From JBPCPM01 sp050999155 (lineage in GTDB: Bacteria; Actinomycetota; Thermoleophilia; Solirubrobacterales; 70-9): a stretch of DNA of 44,804 nucleotides. Numbering within the stretch: position 1 is the first letter of the stretch; each line of letters opens with the position of its first letter. Below, piece after piece: positions 31,338 through 38,777 of this stretch. The stretch spans positions 1 to 44,804 of the forward strand of contig JBPCPM010000153.1 of NCBI GenBank assembly GCA_050999155.1, in the 5' to 3' direction. Under the pieces are notes generated by a model. It searched no databases. It was given only the letters and a program-made list of their open reading frames with translations, and was not told the origin of the DNA. Position numbers and translations under genes: made by a program.

Positions 31338-32777
31338 GTGCCCACACCCCCACCCACCGAGCTGATGCAAAACGGAGCCCCCACCACGGCGCCCAGCGCC
31401 GCGCTGCCACCCCAGAACCTCGAGGCCGAGGAATCGGTCCTCGGAGCGCTGCTCGTCACCGAGTCGGCGCTGGTCCCGGTCCTGCTCGACGTCAGCCTGC
31501 GCGCCGAGGAGTTCTACCGCGAGCGCCACCGGCTGGTCTTCCGCGCCATCTTCGATCTGTACAACCGCTCGGAGCCGGTCGACCCGCTGACGGTCACCGC
31601 CCTCCTCGAGCAGAGCGGCGACCTCGAAGAAGCCGGAGGCCGGGACTTCGTCGTGAACCTCGCCGCCACGGTCCCCGCCGCGGGCAACGCGGCGCACTAC
31701 GGACGGATCGTCAAGCAGGCCGCCCTGCTGCGGCGACTGCTCGATGCGTCCCACACGATCCAGGCCAGCGTCAACGAGCGGGCCGGCGCCCCCCGGGACC
31801 TCGTCGAGCAGGCCGAGCGGCTGCTTTTCAAGGTCGCCCACGAGGAGAACCAGGGCGACTTCCGCCGCATCGACGATCTGCTCACGGACGAGATCGACAA
31901 GCTCGAGGAGCTGGCCCGCGGCGACGTCGAGCTCACGGGAACCCCGGCAGGCTTCCGCGACCTCGACGCGGTGACCGGCGGCTTTCAGCCCGGCAACCTG
32001 GTCATCGTCGCCGCCCGCCCTTCCATGGGCAAGAGCGCGTTCGTGGCCAACATCGCCGAGCACGTGGCGCTGAAGGAAAAGCGCGCGGTGGCCTTCTTCT
32101 CGCTGGAGATGGCCGAGGCCGAGCTGGCCCAGCGGTTCATCGCCAGCCGGGCCAAGATCTCCGGTGACCGGCTGCGCAAGGGCCAGGTCTCGGGTGAGTC
32201 GTGGAACAAGGTGGTCACCGCGGCCAACGAGTACATGGAAGCCCCGCTGTGGATCGACGACTCGTCGGACATCAGCCTCCTCGAGCTCCGCGCGAAGGCC
32301 CGGCGTCTGCACGCTCAGGAATCGACGGAGGCCAGCAAGGGCCTCGGGCTGATCATCGTCGACTACCTGCAGCTCATGCGCCCCGACCAAGGCTCCCAGA
32401 GCCGTGTCGAGCAGGTCAGCGCCATGAGCCGCGGACTGAAGATCCTCGCCCGTGAGCTCAACGTGCCCGTGATCGCCCTCTCCCAGCTCTCGCGAGCCCC
32501 CGAGCAGCGGCCCGACAAGAAGCCGCTGCTCTCGGACCTGCGCGAATCGGGGCAGATCGAGCAGGACGCCGACCTCGTGTGCTTCCTGTTCCGCGAGGAC
32601 TACTACGACAAGGAGTCCGAGCGCCAGGGCGTCGCCGACGTGCTGATCGCCAAGCACCGCAACGGCCCGACGACCGACGTCGAGCTCGCGTTCCTGGGCC
32701 AGTACCCGAAGTTCGTGGACCTGGCCAAGAGCTCGGCCGGCTCGGCGCCCTCGCCCAACGGAGAGCAACCCTTCTAG
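31338..32777 (+). CDS. dnaB: Replicative DNA helicase DnaB
   Basis: DnaB is the hexameric helicase that opens DNA at the replication fork. The 479-residue protein has the N-terminal DnaB domain (PPQNLEAEESVLGALLV) and a RecA-like domain with Walker A ARPSMGKSAF (about residues 226-235). FFSLEMAEAELAQRF, the Walker B strand LGLIIVDYLQLM and the arginine-finger region QLSRAPEQRPDKKPLLSDLR follow. No intein interrupts it, unlike many actinobacterial dnaB genes. GTG 31338 is used; an in-frame ATG at 31365 is an alternative. The stop is immediately followed by the ATG of a helicase-loader-like ATPase. Confidence 0.96.
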   Translation: MPTPPPTELMQNGAPTTAPSAALPPQNLEAEESVLGALLVTESALVPVLLDVSLRAEEFYRERHRLVFRAIFDLYNRSEPVDPLTVTALLEQSGDLEEAGGRDFVVNLAATVPAAGNAAHYGRIVKQAALLRRLLDASHTIQASVNERAGAPRDLVEQAERLLFKVAHEENQGDFRRIDDLLTDEIDKLEELARGDVELTGTPAGFRDLDAVTGGFQPGNLVIVAARPSMGKSAFVANIAEHVALKEKRAVAFFSLEMAEAELAQRFIASRAKISGDRLRKGQVSGESWNKVVTAANEYMEAPLWIDDSSDISLLELRAKARRLHAQESTEASKGLGLIIVDYLQLMRPDQGSQSRVEQVSAMSRGLKILARELNVPVIALSQLSRAPEQRPDKKPLLSDLRESGQIEQDADLVCFLFREDYYDKESERQGVADVLIAKHRNGPTTDVELAFLGQYPKFVDLAKSSAGSAPSPNGEQPF

Positions 32778-33539
32778 ATGCGCGCCACCGATCTCGACAC
32801 CGGCGCCGGCCCCGCCTGCCAGTTCGCCCGCTGTGACGGTTCCGGCTGGCTGCTCGACGATGACGACACGGCCTACCCTTGCGCATGCCGCGAGCAGCGG
32901 ATCACCAAGGCCCGGGCCAAGGGCGTGTCGTCGGTGATCCCGCGGAAGTTCCGCGGGGTCGGGTTCGACCGGCCGCCCATCACCGAGATCGACTCGAGCA
33001 CGGTGGGCGATGTCCGGCGCTACGTCGACAACCTCGACTCGAACCTCGACGCGGGCCGCGGGTTGTGGCTCATGGGACCGGTCGGGACGGGCAAGACGTC
33101 CCTGGCCATGGTCGTCTCCAAGGAGGCACTCAAGCGCGGCCGGACCGTGGCGATCTACTCGATGCCCAAGCTCCTGTGGCGCCTGCGTCAGACCTACGAG
33201 GCCGTGGCGGGCGAGGACACCTACGCCCAGTTCTTCGAGCGCCTCGTCGGCGTCGACCTGCTGCACCTCGACGATCTCGGGGCCGAGAAGCGCTCGGACT
33301 GGGTCCTCGAGCAGCTGTACTCGCTGATCAACGAGCGCTACGAAGAACAGCGTGCCGTGCTGGTCACCACCAACCTCACAACCATGGACGAAGAGCAGAA
33401 GGCCGAGCTCGAGGAACAGATCGGCCGCCGCACGGTCTCCCGGCTGACCGAGATGTGCGAGGAACCCGTGCCGGTGTTCGGCGACGACGCCCGCCAGGTG
33501 TTCCGCCCACCCAGCGCGCTGGAGCGCCACGCCTCCTGA
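32778..33539 (+). CDS. DnaC/DnaI/IstB-like AAA+ ATPase, putative helicase loader
   Basis: The 253-residue protein starts with ATG directly after the dnaB stop. Its N-terminal part has four cysteines (Cys14, Cys19, Cys35, Cys37: CQFARC and CAC) that could bind zinc, as the N-terminal domain of DnaI does. The AAA+ core has Walker A GPVGTGKT (100-107), Walker B LLHLDDLG (161-168), sensor 1 in VLVTTNL and an arginine region IGRRTVSRLTEMC. DnaC and DnaI load DnaB onto DNA; IstB proteins instead serve transposases, but no transposase is nearby. Zero spacing from dnaB strongly suggests a helicase loader. Confidence 0.85.
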   Translation: MRATDLDTGAGPACQFARCDGSGWLLDDDDTAYPCACREQRITKARAKGVSSVIPRKFRGVGFDRPPITEIDSSTVGDVRRYVDNLDSNLDAGRGLWLMGPVGTGKTSLAMVVSKEALKRGRTVAIYSMPKLLWRLRQTYEAVAGEDTYAQFFERLVGVDLLHLDDLGAEKRSDWVLEQLYSLINERYEEQRAVLVTTNLTTMDEEQKAELEEQIGRRTVSRLTEMCEEPVPVFGDDARQVFRPPSALERHAS

Positions 33540-33572
33540 CCTGACCGGCCGTCGCCCCGTGGCGCGGCCCCT

Positions 33573-33578
33573 CATACT
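33573..33578 (+). promoter_or_regulatory. -10 element for purA, probably leaderless
   Basis: CATACT (one mismatch to TATACT) ends 8 bases before ATG 33587, and no ribosome site lies between. Confidence 0.4.
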
Positions 33579-33586
33579 TCTCCGTC

Positions 33587-34885
33587 ATGCCGTCAGCGAT
33601 CATCGTGGGAGCCCAGTGGGGCGACGAAGGCAAGGGCAAGGTCACCGACCTGCTGGCCGAGCAGGCCGATGTCATCGTCCGCTTCCAGGGAGGCAACAAC
33701 GCCGGGCACACCATCGTCCGCGACGGCGAAGAGTACAAGCTGCACCTCGTCCCGTCGGGGATCCTGCATCCCGGCACGACCTGCGTGATCGGCAACGGGG
33801 TGGTCATCGATCCGGGGGTGTTGTGCTCGGAGCTCGACGACCTGCGCAGGCGGCGGATCGACGTCAGTGGCCTGAAGATCTCGGCCAACGCGCACCTGAT
33901 CATGCCGTACCACATCCTCCTCGATACGGCCGGGGAGGCCCGGCTCGGCAAGCTGGAGATCGGCACCACCCGCCGCGGCATCGGCCCCTGCTACGCCGAC
34001 AAGGCCTTGCGTCTGGGGATCCGGGTGCAGGATCTGCTCGACGAGAAGATCCTGCGCACGAAGATCATGGCCGCGATGGAGCCCAAGGCCCACGCGCTGC
34101 GCCCGTACGCCCGCGACCGCAACCTCGACCTGCACCGGATCACCGAGGACTACATGGCCTTCGGGTCGCGACTCCAGCAGCACATCGCCGACACCGCTCC
34201 GCTGATCTGGGAAGCGCTGGACGACGACAAGCTCGTGCTGTTCGAGGGCGCGCAGGGCGCGTTGCTCGACCTCGACCACGGCACCTATCCGTTCGTCACC
34301 TCGTCGAACCCGTTGTCGGGTGCGGCCTGCGTCGGGGCGGGCGTCGGGCCGGTCGACATCAACGAGGTGTGGGGCATCACCAAGGCGTACGCGACCCGCG
34401 TCGGCGCCGGTCCCTTCCCCTCCGAGCTCCACGCCGACCCCGGGCCCACGCTGGCCGAGCGTGGCCATGAGTTCGGGACCACCACCGGCCGCCCGCGCCG
34501 CGTGGGGTGGCTCGACCTCGTCGCGCTGCGCTACGCCGCCCGGCTCAACGGCCTCACCGGGCTCACCGTCACCAAGCTCGACGTGCTCGCGGGTCTTCCC
34601 ACCTTATGTGCGGCGGTGCGCTACCGCCATCCCGAGGGGGCGGTCTTCGAGAGCTTCCCCTACCACCAGTCGATCCTGCACGCCGTCGACGCGGAGTACG
34701 AGCAGGTCCCGGGATTCGAGGACGACATCACCGGCGCACGGAAGATGGGCGACCTCCCGCCCGAGGCCCGCGACTATCTGACCTTCATCAGCGACCACGT
34801 CGGCGTGCCGGTGAAGCTCGTCAGCGTCGGGCCCGGGTCCGAGCAGGTCATCTGGGCCGGATCGCGGGAGCTGGTCAGCGCCTGA
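33587..34885 (+). CDS. purA: Adenylosuccinate synthetase
   Basis: PurA joins IMP and aspartate with GTP in AMP synthesis. The 432-residue protein has the GTP-binding, catalytic loop GAQWGDEGKGKVTDLL near the N-terminus and FQGGNNAGHTIV with the catalytic His. Further blocks are GTTRRGIGPCYADKALR, LFEGAQGALLDLDHGTYPFV, SSNPLSGAACVGAG, TGRPRRVGWLDLVALRYA and TKLDVLAGL. Length and motifs are normal. It ends 36 bases from a convergent gene, with a symmetrical terminator between. No other purine gene is adjacent. Confidence 0.97.
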   Translation: MPSAIIVGAQWGDEGKGKVTDLLAEQADVIVRFQGGNNAGHTIVRDGEEYKLHLVPSGILHPGTTCVIGNGVVIDPGVLCSELDDLRRRRIDVSGLKISANAHLIMPYHILLDTAGEARLGKLEIGTTRRGIGPCYADKALRLGIRVQDLLDEKILRTKIMAAMEPKAHALRPYARDRNLDLHRITEDYMAFGSRLQQHIADTAPLIWEALDDDKLVLFEGAQGALLDLDHGTYPFVTSSNPLSGAACVGAGVGPVDINEVWGITKAYATRVGAGPFPSELHADPGPTLAERGHEFGTTTGRPRRVGWLDLVALRYAARLNGLTGLTVTKLDVLAGLPTLCAAVRYRHPEGAVFESFPYHQSILHAVDAEYEQVPGFEDDITGARKMGDLPPEARDYLTFISDHVGVPVKLVSVGPGSEQVIWAGSRELVSA

Positions 34886-34892
34886 GCCGAGA

Positions 34893-34917
34893 AAGCCGGC
34901 CTGCGCCGGGCCGGCTT
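34893..34917. terminator. Bidirectional terminator between purA and the convergent operon
   Basis: AAGCCGGCC (34893-34901) pairs perfectly with GGCCGGCTT (34909-34917) around a 7-base loop. The A and T flanks give a short U run on both strands, fitting a shared terminator between convergent stops at 34885 and 34922. Confidence 0.75.
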
Positions 34918-34921
34918 CCGC

Positions 34922-35647
34922 TCAGCTCCAGAAGGTGCCGGTCTCGTCGGGAATCCCGCCCTCCACGGCGGCCGTGCGCTCGCCGCGGCGGATCACTCGC
35001 AGGACCAGCACGGTGGCCGACAGCAGCGCCGCGGTGCCGAGGCTCAGCTGCACGCTGACCACGCCCTTCTGCGACCAGTAGACGTCGTCGAGCTCGAGCA
35101 GCAGTGCCGCCTCGTCGAAGGTCAGCCCGAGGCCCACCCCGAACGGCAGCGCCAGCCAGGGCTCGATGTCCTCGTTGCGCGTCACGAGCGCGACTCCGCC
35201 ACTGAGGAAGGCCAGGAGGATCCCCGGGACGAAGTGGTGGATGTGACGACCCCGGATGACGAGGTTGCCCCAGGGCCCCGGCTTGCCGTGGCTGATGCCC
35301 AGCGTCGACAGACGAGCGATCGCGAACGAGATCACGAAGCCACTGGTCATCGCGACCATCGACGCCTCGGACGTTGGGGCTTCAACCAGCCCGCTGCGCG
35401 CGACCGCGACGGTATCGCGCGTGGTCTGGCTGGTGGTGTCGATCAGTCCCTGGGGCCGATGGGCCGAGCGGGCCCGGCGCCGCAGCAGGCGAATCGCCTC
35501 GCTGCCCAGGACCGTGCTGACCACGCCGACCGTCCCGATGGCCAGCCCGACCGTCGCGCGGTCCAGCCGCAGCTCGTGGCGGCGCGGCCGGATCAGGGCG
35601 CGGCGCACCTCGTGGGCCATGCGGTGGTGGGGTGCTGTCAGCGCCAC
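34922..35647 (-). CDS. Integral membrane protein of unknown function with HIHH and Asp/Glu motifs
   Basis: I do not recognise a named family for this 241-residue protein. After a basic N-terminus there are about 6 membrane segments. Between and within them lie striking polar motifs: ISHGKPGPWGNLVIRGRHIH followed by HFVPG, and GLGLTFDEAALLLELDDVYW. Closely spaced His and Asp/Glu residues near membrane segments are reminiscent of metal-dependent membrane enzymes, but this is inference. The GTG at 35647 overlaps the acyltransferase stop by 10 bases; ATG 35620 is an alternative start. It is the last gene of the diacetamido-uronate sugar operon. Confidence 0.75.
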   Translation of the reverse strand: MALTAPHHRMAHEVRRALIRPRRHELRLDRATVGLAIGTVGVVSTVLGSEAIRLLRRRARSAHRPQGLIDTTSQTTRDTVAVARSGLVEAPTSEASMVAMTSGFVISFAIARLSTLGISHGKPGPWGNLVIRGRHIHHFVPGILLAFLSGGVALVTRNEDIEPWLALPFGVGLGLTFDEAALLLELDDVYWSQKGVVSVQLSLGTAALLSATVLVLRVIRRGERTAAVEGGIPDETGTFWS

Positions 35648-36354
35648 CGGTCGACCAGATCCTCGTCGGGAACCTGGCGGCGCTCACGGCCGGGAACACC
35701 CATGACCACCGCCCGGGGCGGCACGTCGGCGACCACGACGGCGCCGGCCGCGACGAACGCCTCTTCGCCGACCTCCACCCCCGGCGCGATGACTGCGCCG
35801 CCACCGATTCGGCACGCACGCCGCAGCCGCGCTCCGGTCAGCGGACGCTCAGGACCGTGGCGTCCCATGGTGTGGTCATTCGTGGTCACGACGCCGGGAC
35901 CGACGAACACGTCGTCCTCGATCGTCGAGAACGCGGTGATGTAGCAGCCCGTCTGGATCCGGACCCGGTCTCCCACCGTGACGTCGTTGTCGACGGCGCT
36001 CCCGCGCCCCACGACCGAGCCCTTCCCCACCGAAGCGCGCTCGCGCACGTGCGCCTGGTCGGCGACGATGGCGTTCGCCCCGATCCGCGCGCCGGCCAGG
36101 ACCACGGCGCCCGCCAGCACCCGGGCGCCGTCGGACAGCGCCGTCGGGGGCGGCTGCTCACGCGACGCGCTGGACCCCGGGGCCAACGAGGGGTTGCGCC
36201 CCACCACCGCGTGGTCGGCGAGCTCGCAGCCGTCGGCGATCCGCGTGCCGGCGTGGACGATCACGTGGCCACCGAAGCGGACCCCGGAGCCGATCTGCGC
36301 GTCCTCTCCGATCAGCAGACCGGGTGCGAGATCCGATGGCCGGAGATCGCTCAC
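35638..36354 (-). CDS. Hexapeptide-repeat N-acetyltransferase, WbpD-like
   Basis: The 238-residue protein is a left-handed beta-helix acyltransferase. Repeated hexapeptides are visible throughout (IGEDAQIGSGVRFGGHVIVH, VGKGSVVGRGSAVDNDVTVG, IGGGAVIAPGVEVGEEAFVA). A helical/loop interruption with a His-rich element TTNDHTMGRHGPER replaces the usual catalytic loop region. In WbpD/WlbB enzymes this fold acetylates the 3-amino group of UDP-2-acetamido-3-amino-glucuronate. The neighbouring WbpB-, WbpA- and WbpI-like genes support that substrate. GTG 36354 starts 6 bases after the wbpB-like stop. An insertion at about residues 55-75 (GSSASREQPPPTALSDG) is unusual. Confidence 0.8.
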   Translation of the reverse strand: MSDLRPSDLAPGLLIGEDAQIGSGVRFGGHVIVHAGTRIADGCELADHAVVGRNPSLAPGSSASREQPPPTALSDGARVLAGAVVLAGARIGANAIVADQAHVRERASVGKGSVVGRGSAVDNDVTVGDRVRIQTGCYITAFSTIEDDVFVGPGVVTTNDHTMGRHGPERPLTGARLRRACRIGGGAVIAPGVEVGEEAFVAAGAVVVADVPPRAVVMGVPGRERRQVPDEDLVDRWR

Positions 36355-36360
36355 GGGCGC

Positions 36361-37392
36361 TCAGCCTCGCCCCAGCGTGACGGCCCGGCCGCCCTGGTCG
36401 AGAGACCGCTGCAGGGCCGCCAGCACGCGCACGACCCGGACCCCGGAGGCGCCGTCGGATCGCGGGTTAGCGCCGGTCCGCAGGCAGTCAACGAAGTGCT
36501 CGCACTCGAGGCGCAGTGGCTCGGCGTTGGAGATGTGGGGGGAGGAGATGTCGCCCGCGCGGGTGATGTACTCGCCGTAGGAGCGGTGGTCGGGGTCGAA
36601 ACCCTTGTCGTAGAGCGTCAGCTTGCGCTCCATGTCCATGTCGTCGAACGTGGCCATCCGCCGTGAGCCGACGACGGTGAACTTCCGCGCCTTGTGCGGG
36701 TCCAGCCACGACAGGTGGTGGTGGCCCAGCAGCCCCGAGTCGAAGCGCAGCATGCAGAACACGACATCCTCCACGCCCGATCGCACGTAGGCGGCCCCCT
36801 GGGCCGAGACCTCGACCGGCTCGGCGTCGGCCAGGGCCAGCAGGACCGAGATGTCGTGCGCCCCGAGGCTCCACAGCGCGTTCTCGTCAGCACGCAGCTT
36901 GCCGAGGTTCACGCGCTGGGAGTAGATGTAGTGCGGGTCGCCCAGCTCACCGCCGCGGACGAGCTCGCGGAGCCGCTCGACCGCCGGGTGGAACTCCAGG
37001 AGGTGGCCGACCATCAGCGTCAGGCCGCGCTCGGCGGCCAGGGCGGCCAGCTGCTCCGCCTCCGGCTCGGTGTGGGCCAGCGGCTTCTCCACGAAGCAGT
37101 GCTTGCCCGCCTCGAGGACCTGCCGCGCGACCGGCGCGTGCAGCGGAACCGGTGTGGCCACGACGACGGCGTCGAGGTCGGGATCAGCGAGCATCTCGGC
37201 CAGGCTGCCGGTGAACCGGGCGTCCGGGAACGCGGCCTTCCACCGCTCACGCGCCGCCTCGTTCGGGTCGCAGCACCAGCTCAGCTCGCAGCTGCCGAGC
37301 GCGTTGAGGTTGCGCGCCAGGTTCGGGCCCCAGTAGCCGAGCCCGGCAACCCCGATCAGCGGCGCCCCACCCGACGGCGCCCCTGAACTCAC
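36361..37392 (-). CDS. Gfo/Idh/MocA oxidoreductase, WbpB/WlbA-like
   Basis: The 343-residue NAD(P)-dependent enzyme has the Rossmann motif GVAGLGYWGPNLARNL near the N-terminus and the family signature CFVEKPLA (Glu100-Lys101-Pro102). The substrate-domain block NALWSLGAHDISVLLAL carries the catalytic Asp/His region. WbpB oxidises the 3-position of UDP-GlcNAcA to the 3-keto sugar before transamination. Context with WbpA-, WbpD- and WbpI-like genes makes this the most likely role. GTG 37392 is preceded by CGAGG. The gene lies 34 bases after the dehydrogenase stop. Confidence 0.85.
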   Translation of the reverse strand: MSSGAPSGGAPLIGVAGLGYWGPNLARNLNALGSCELSWCCDPNEAARERWKAAFPDARFTGSLAEMLADPDLDAVVVATPVPLHAPVARQVLEAGKHCFVEKPLAHTEPEAEQLAALAAERGLTLMVGHLLEFHPAVERLRELVRGGELGDPHYIYSQRVNLGKLRADENALWSLGAHDISVLLALADAEPVEVSAQGAAYVRSGVEDVVFCMLRFDSGLLGHHHLSWLDPHKARKFTVVGSRRMATFDDMDMERKLTLYDKGFDPDHRSYGEYITRAGDISSPHISNAEPLRLECEHFVDCLRTGANPRSDGASGVRVVRVLAALQRSLDQGGRAVTLGRG

Positions 37393-37426
37393 CGCGACAG
37401 CCTCGTTCCGGCGGCCACCAGGGACC

Positions 37427-38674
37427 TTAGAGACGCAGCAGGTTGTTGGCGGTGATCGATCGCGTCACCCCGCGGAAGTCGAGGACGAGCTCGGCGTCGT
37501 CGACGACTTCCTGCCAGTCGATGCCGGGGTGCGCGGTGACGATCGCGACCAGGTCCGTCCCGGCTACCGCGTCAGGCAGCGGGCTCGAGCGCAGGCCCAG
37601 CGCGGGCAGCTCGGGCACATGCGGGTCGTGGTAAGAGAGCTCGGCCCCGAGCTCGCGCAGCTGCTCGCAGATCTTCAGCGCCGGCGATTCGCGCAGATCC
37701 CCGACCCCGCCCTTGTAGCTGACACCGATGACCAGGACCCGCGAGCCCTTGGTCGCCTTGGCCTGGCTGTTGAGCGCGCGCTCGATCTTGCGGACGCAGT
37801 GCTGGGGCTGTTCTTGGTTGATCTTGCCGGCCAGCTCGATGAACTCGGTGGTGAAGTCGTACTCGCGCGCCTTGGAGGTCAAATAGAAGGGGTCGACCGG
37901 CAGGCAGTGCCCGCCCATGCCGGGCCCGGGCTCGAAGCGCATGAAGCCGAACGGCTTGGTGGCGGCCGCGTCGACCACCTCCCATACGTCGATTCCCATC
38001 CGTTCGCACAACCGCGCGAGCTCGTTGACGAGCGCGATGTTCACCGAGCGGAAGATGTTCTCCAGCAGCTTGGTCAGCTCGGCCGCCTCGGGATCCGAGA
38101 CCTCGACGACGCTGTCGCAGATCTCGGCGTACAGCTCGACGGCCCGTTGCCGGCAGGTGTCGGTGAGTCCGCCGACTACCTTCGGCGTGGTCCGGACCGT
38201 GTAGTCGGTGCGCCCGGGGTCGATCCGCTCGGGGCTGAAGGCGAGGTGGAAGTCCCGCCCGGCGGCCAAGCCGGATTCCTCGAGAATGGGACGGAGCTGA
38301 TCGCGGGTCGTGCCCGGATAGGTCGTCGACTCCAGGACGACGAGCTGACCCTCTTGGAGCACGTCGGCCAGCGAGCGGCCGGCGGAGATCAGGTGGCCCA
38401 GATCCGGCTCGCGGGCGGTCGACAGCGGGGTGGGGACGCAGATGATGACCGCCTCGGCGCCGACGAGATCGGCGTAGCGTGACGTCGCGCGCAGGCGCCC
38501 GTCGAGGGCGGCTATCTGCTCGTCGGCGATGTCCTCCACGTGGCTGTGGCCGTGGGAAATCCCCTCGACCTTGCGGGTGTCCGCGTCAAGCCCGATCACG
38601 TCGTGGCCCGCCTCGCCGAACGCGACGGCCAGCGGCAGCCCGACGTATCCCAATCCGATGATCGCGACCTTCAT
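37427..38674 (-). CDS. UDP-N-acetylglucosamine 6-dehydrogenase, WbpA-like
   Basis: The enzyme oxidises the C6 hydroxyl of UDP-GlcNAc (or related UDP-hexose) to a uronic acid. The 415-residue protein starts MKVAIIGLGYVGLPLAVAFG. It has CVPTPLSTAREPDLG, ESTTYPGTTRDQLRP, SPERIDPG, the catalytic-Cys block GPGMGGHCLPVDPFYL (Cys257) and a C-terminal Rossmann domain (VLVIGVSYKGGVGDLRESPA). SPERIDPG with the TPL/EPDL block is typical of WbpA rather than UDP-glucose dehydrogenase. ATG 38674 is preferred over TTG 38677 because TAGAAT sits 9 bases upstream. Confidence 0.88.
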   Translation of the reverse strand: MKVAIIGLGYVGLPLAVAFGEAGHDVIGLDADTRKVEGISHGHSHVEDIADEQIAALDGRLRATSRYADLVGAEAVIICVPTPLSTAREPDLGHLISAGRSLADVLQEGQLVVLESTTYPGTTRDQLRPILEESGLAAGRDFHLAFSPERIDPGRTDYTVRTTPKVVGGLTDTCRQRAVELYAEICDSVVEVSDPEAAELTKLLENIFRSVNIALVNELARLCERMGIDVWEVVDAAATKPFGFMRFEPGPGMGGHCLPVDPFYLTSKAREYDFTTEFIELAGKINQEQPQHCVRKIERALNSQAKATKGSRVLVIGVSYKGGVGDLRESPALKICEQLRELGAELSYHDPHVPELPALGLRSSPLPDAVAGTDLVAIVTAHPGIDWQEVVDDAELVLDFRGVTRSITANNLLRL

Positions 38675-38683
38675 CAAGGCCTG

Positions 38684-38689
38684 ATTCTA
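38684..38689 (-). promoter_or_regulatory. -10 element for the wbpA-B-D-like operon, leaderless
   Basis: On the minus strand TAGAAT (38689-38684) ends 9 bases before ATG 38674. This near-consensus hexamer also means the three genes can be expressed separately from the wbpI-like gene upstream. Confidence 0.55.
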
Positions 38690-38777
38690 CGGTTGCAGCC
38701 CGGATCCTTGCGGCCCGGCACGGTGTGTCCGCCGGAGCCAGACGCCTGCGAAAGCGATCCAGGCGGCGGATGGATGC

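Noticed and set aside
32778..33539. Reading the DnaC-like gene as an IstB transposition helper
   Set aside because: No transposase, inverted repeats or target duplication nearby, and the gene abuts dnaB with zero spacing.
31191..33575. Long open frame (about 790 codons) antisense to dnaB and the loader gene
   Set aside because: Low-information composition; dnaB and the AAA+ ATPase are certain on the other strand.
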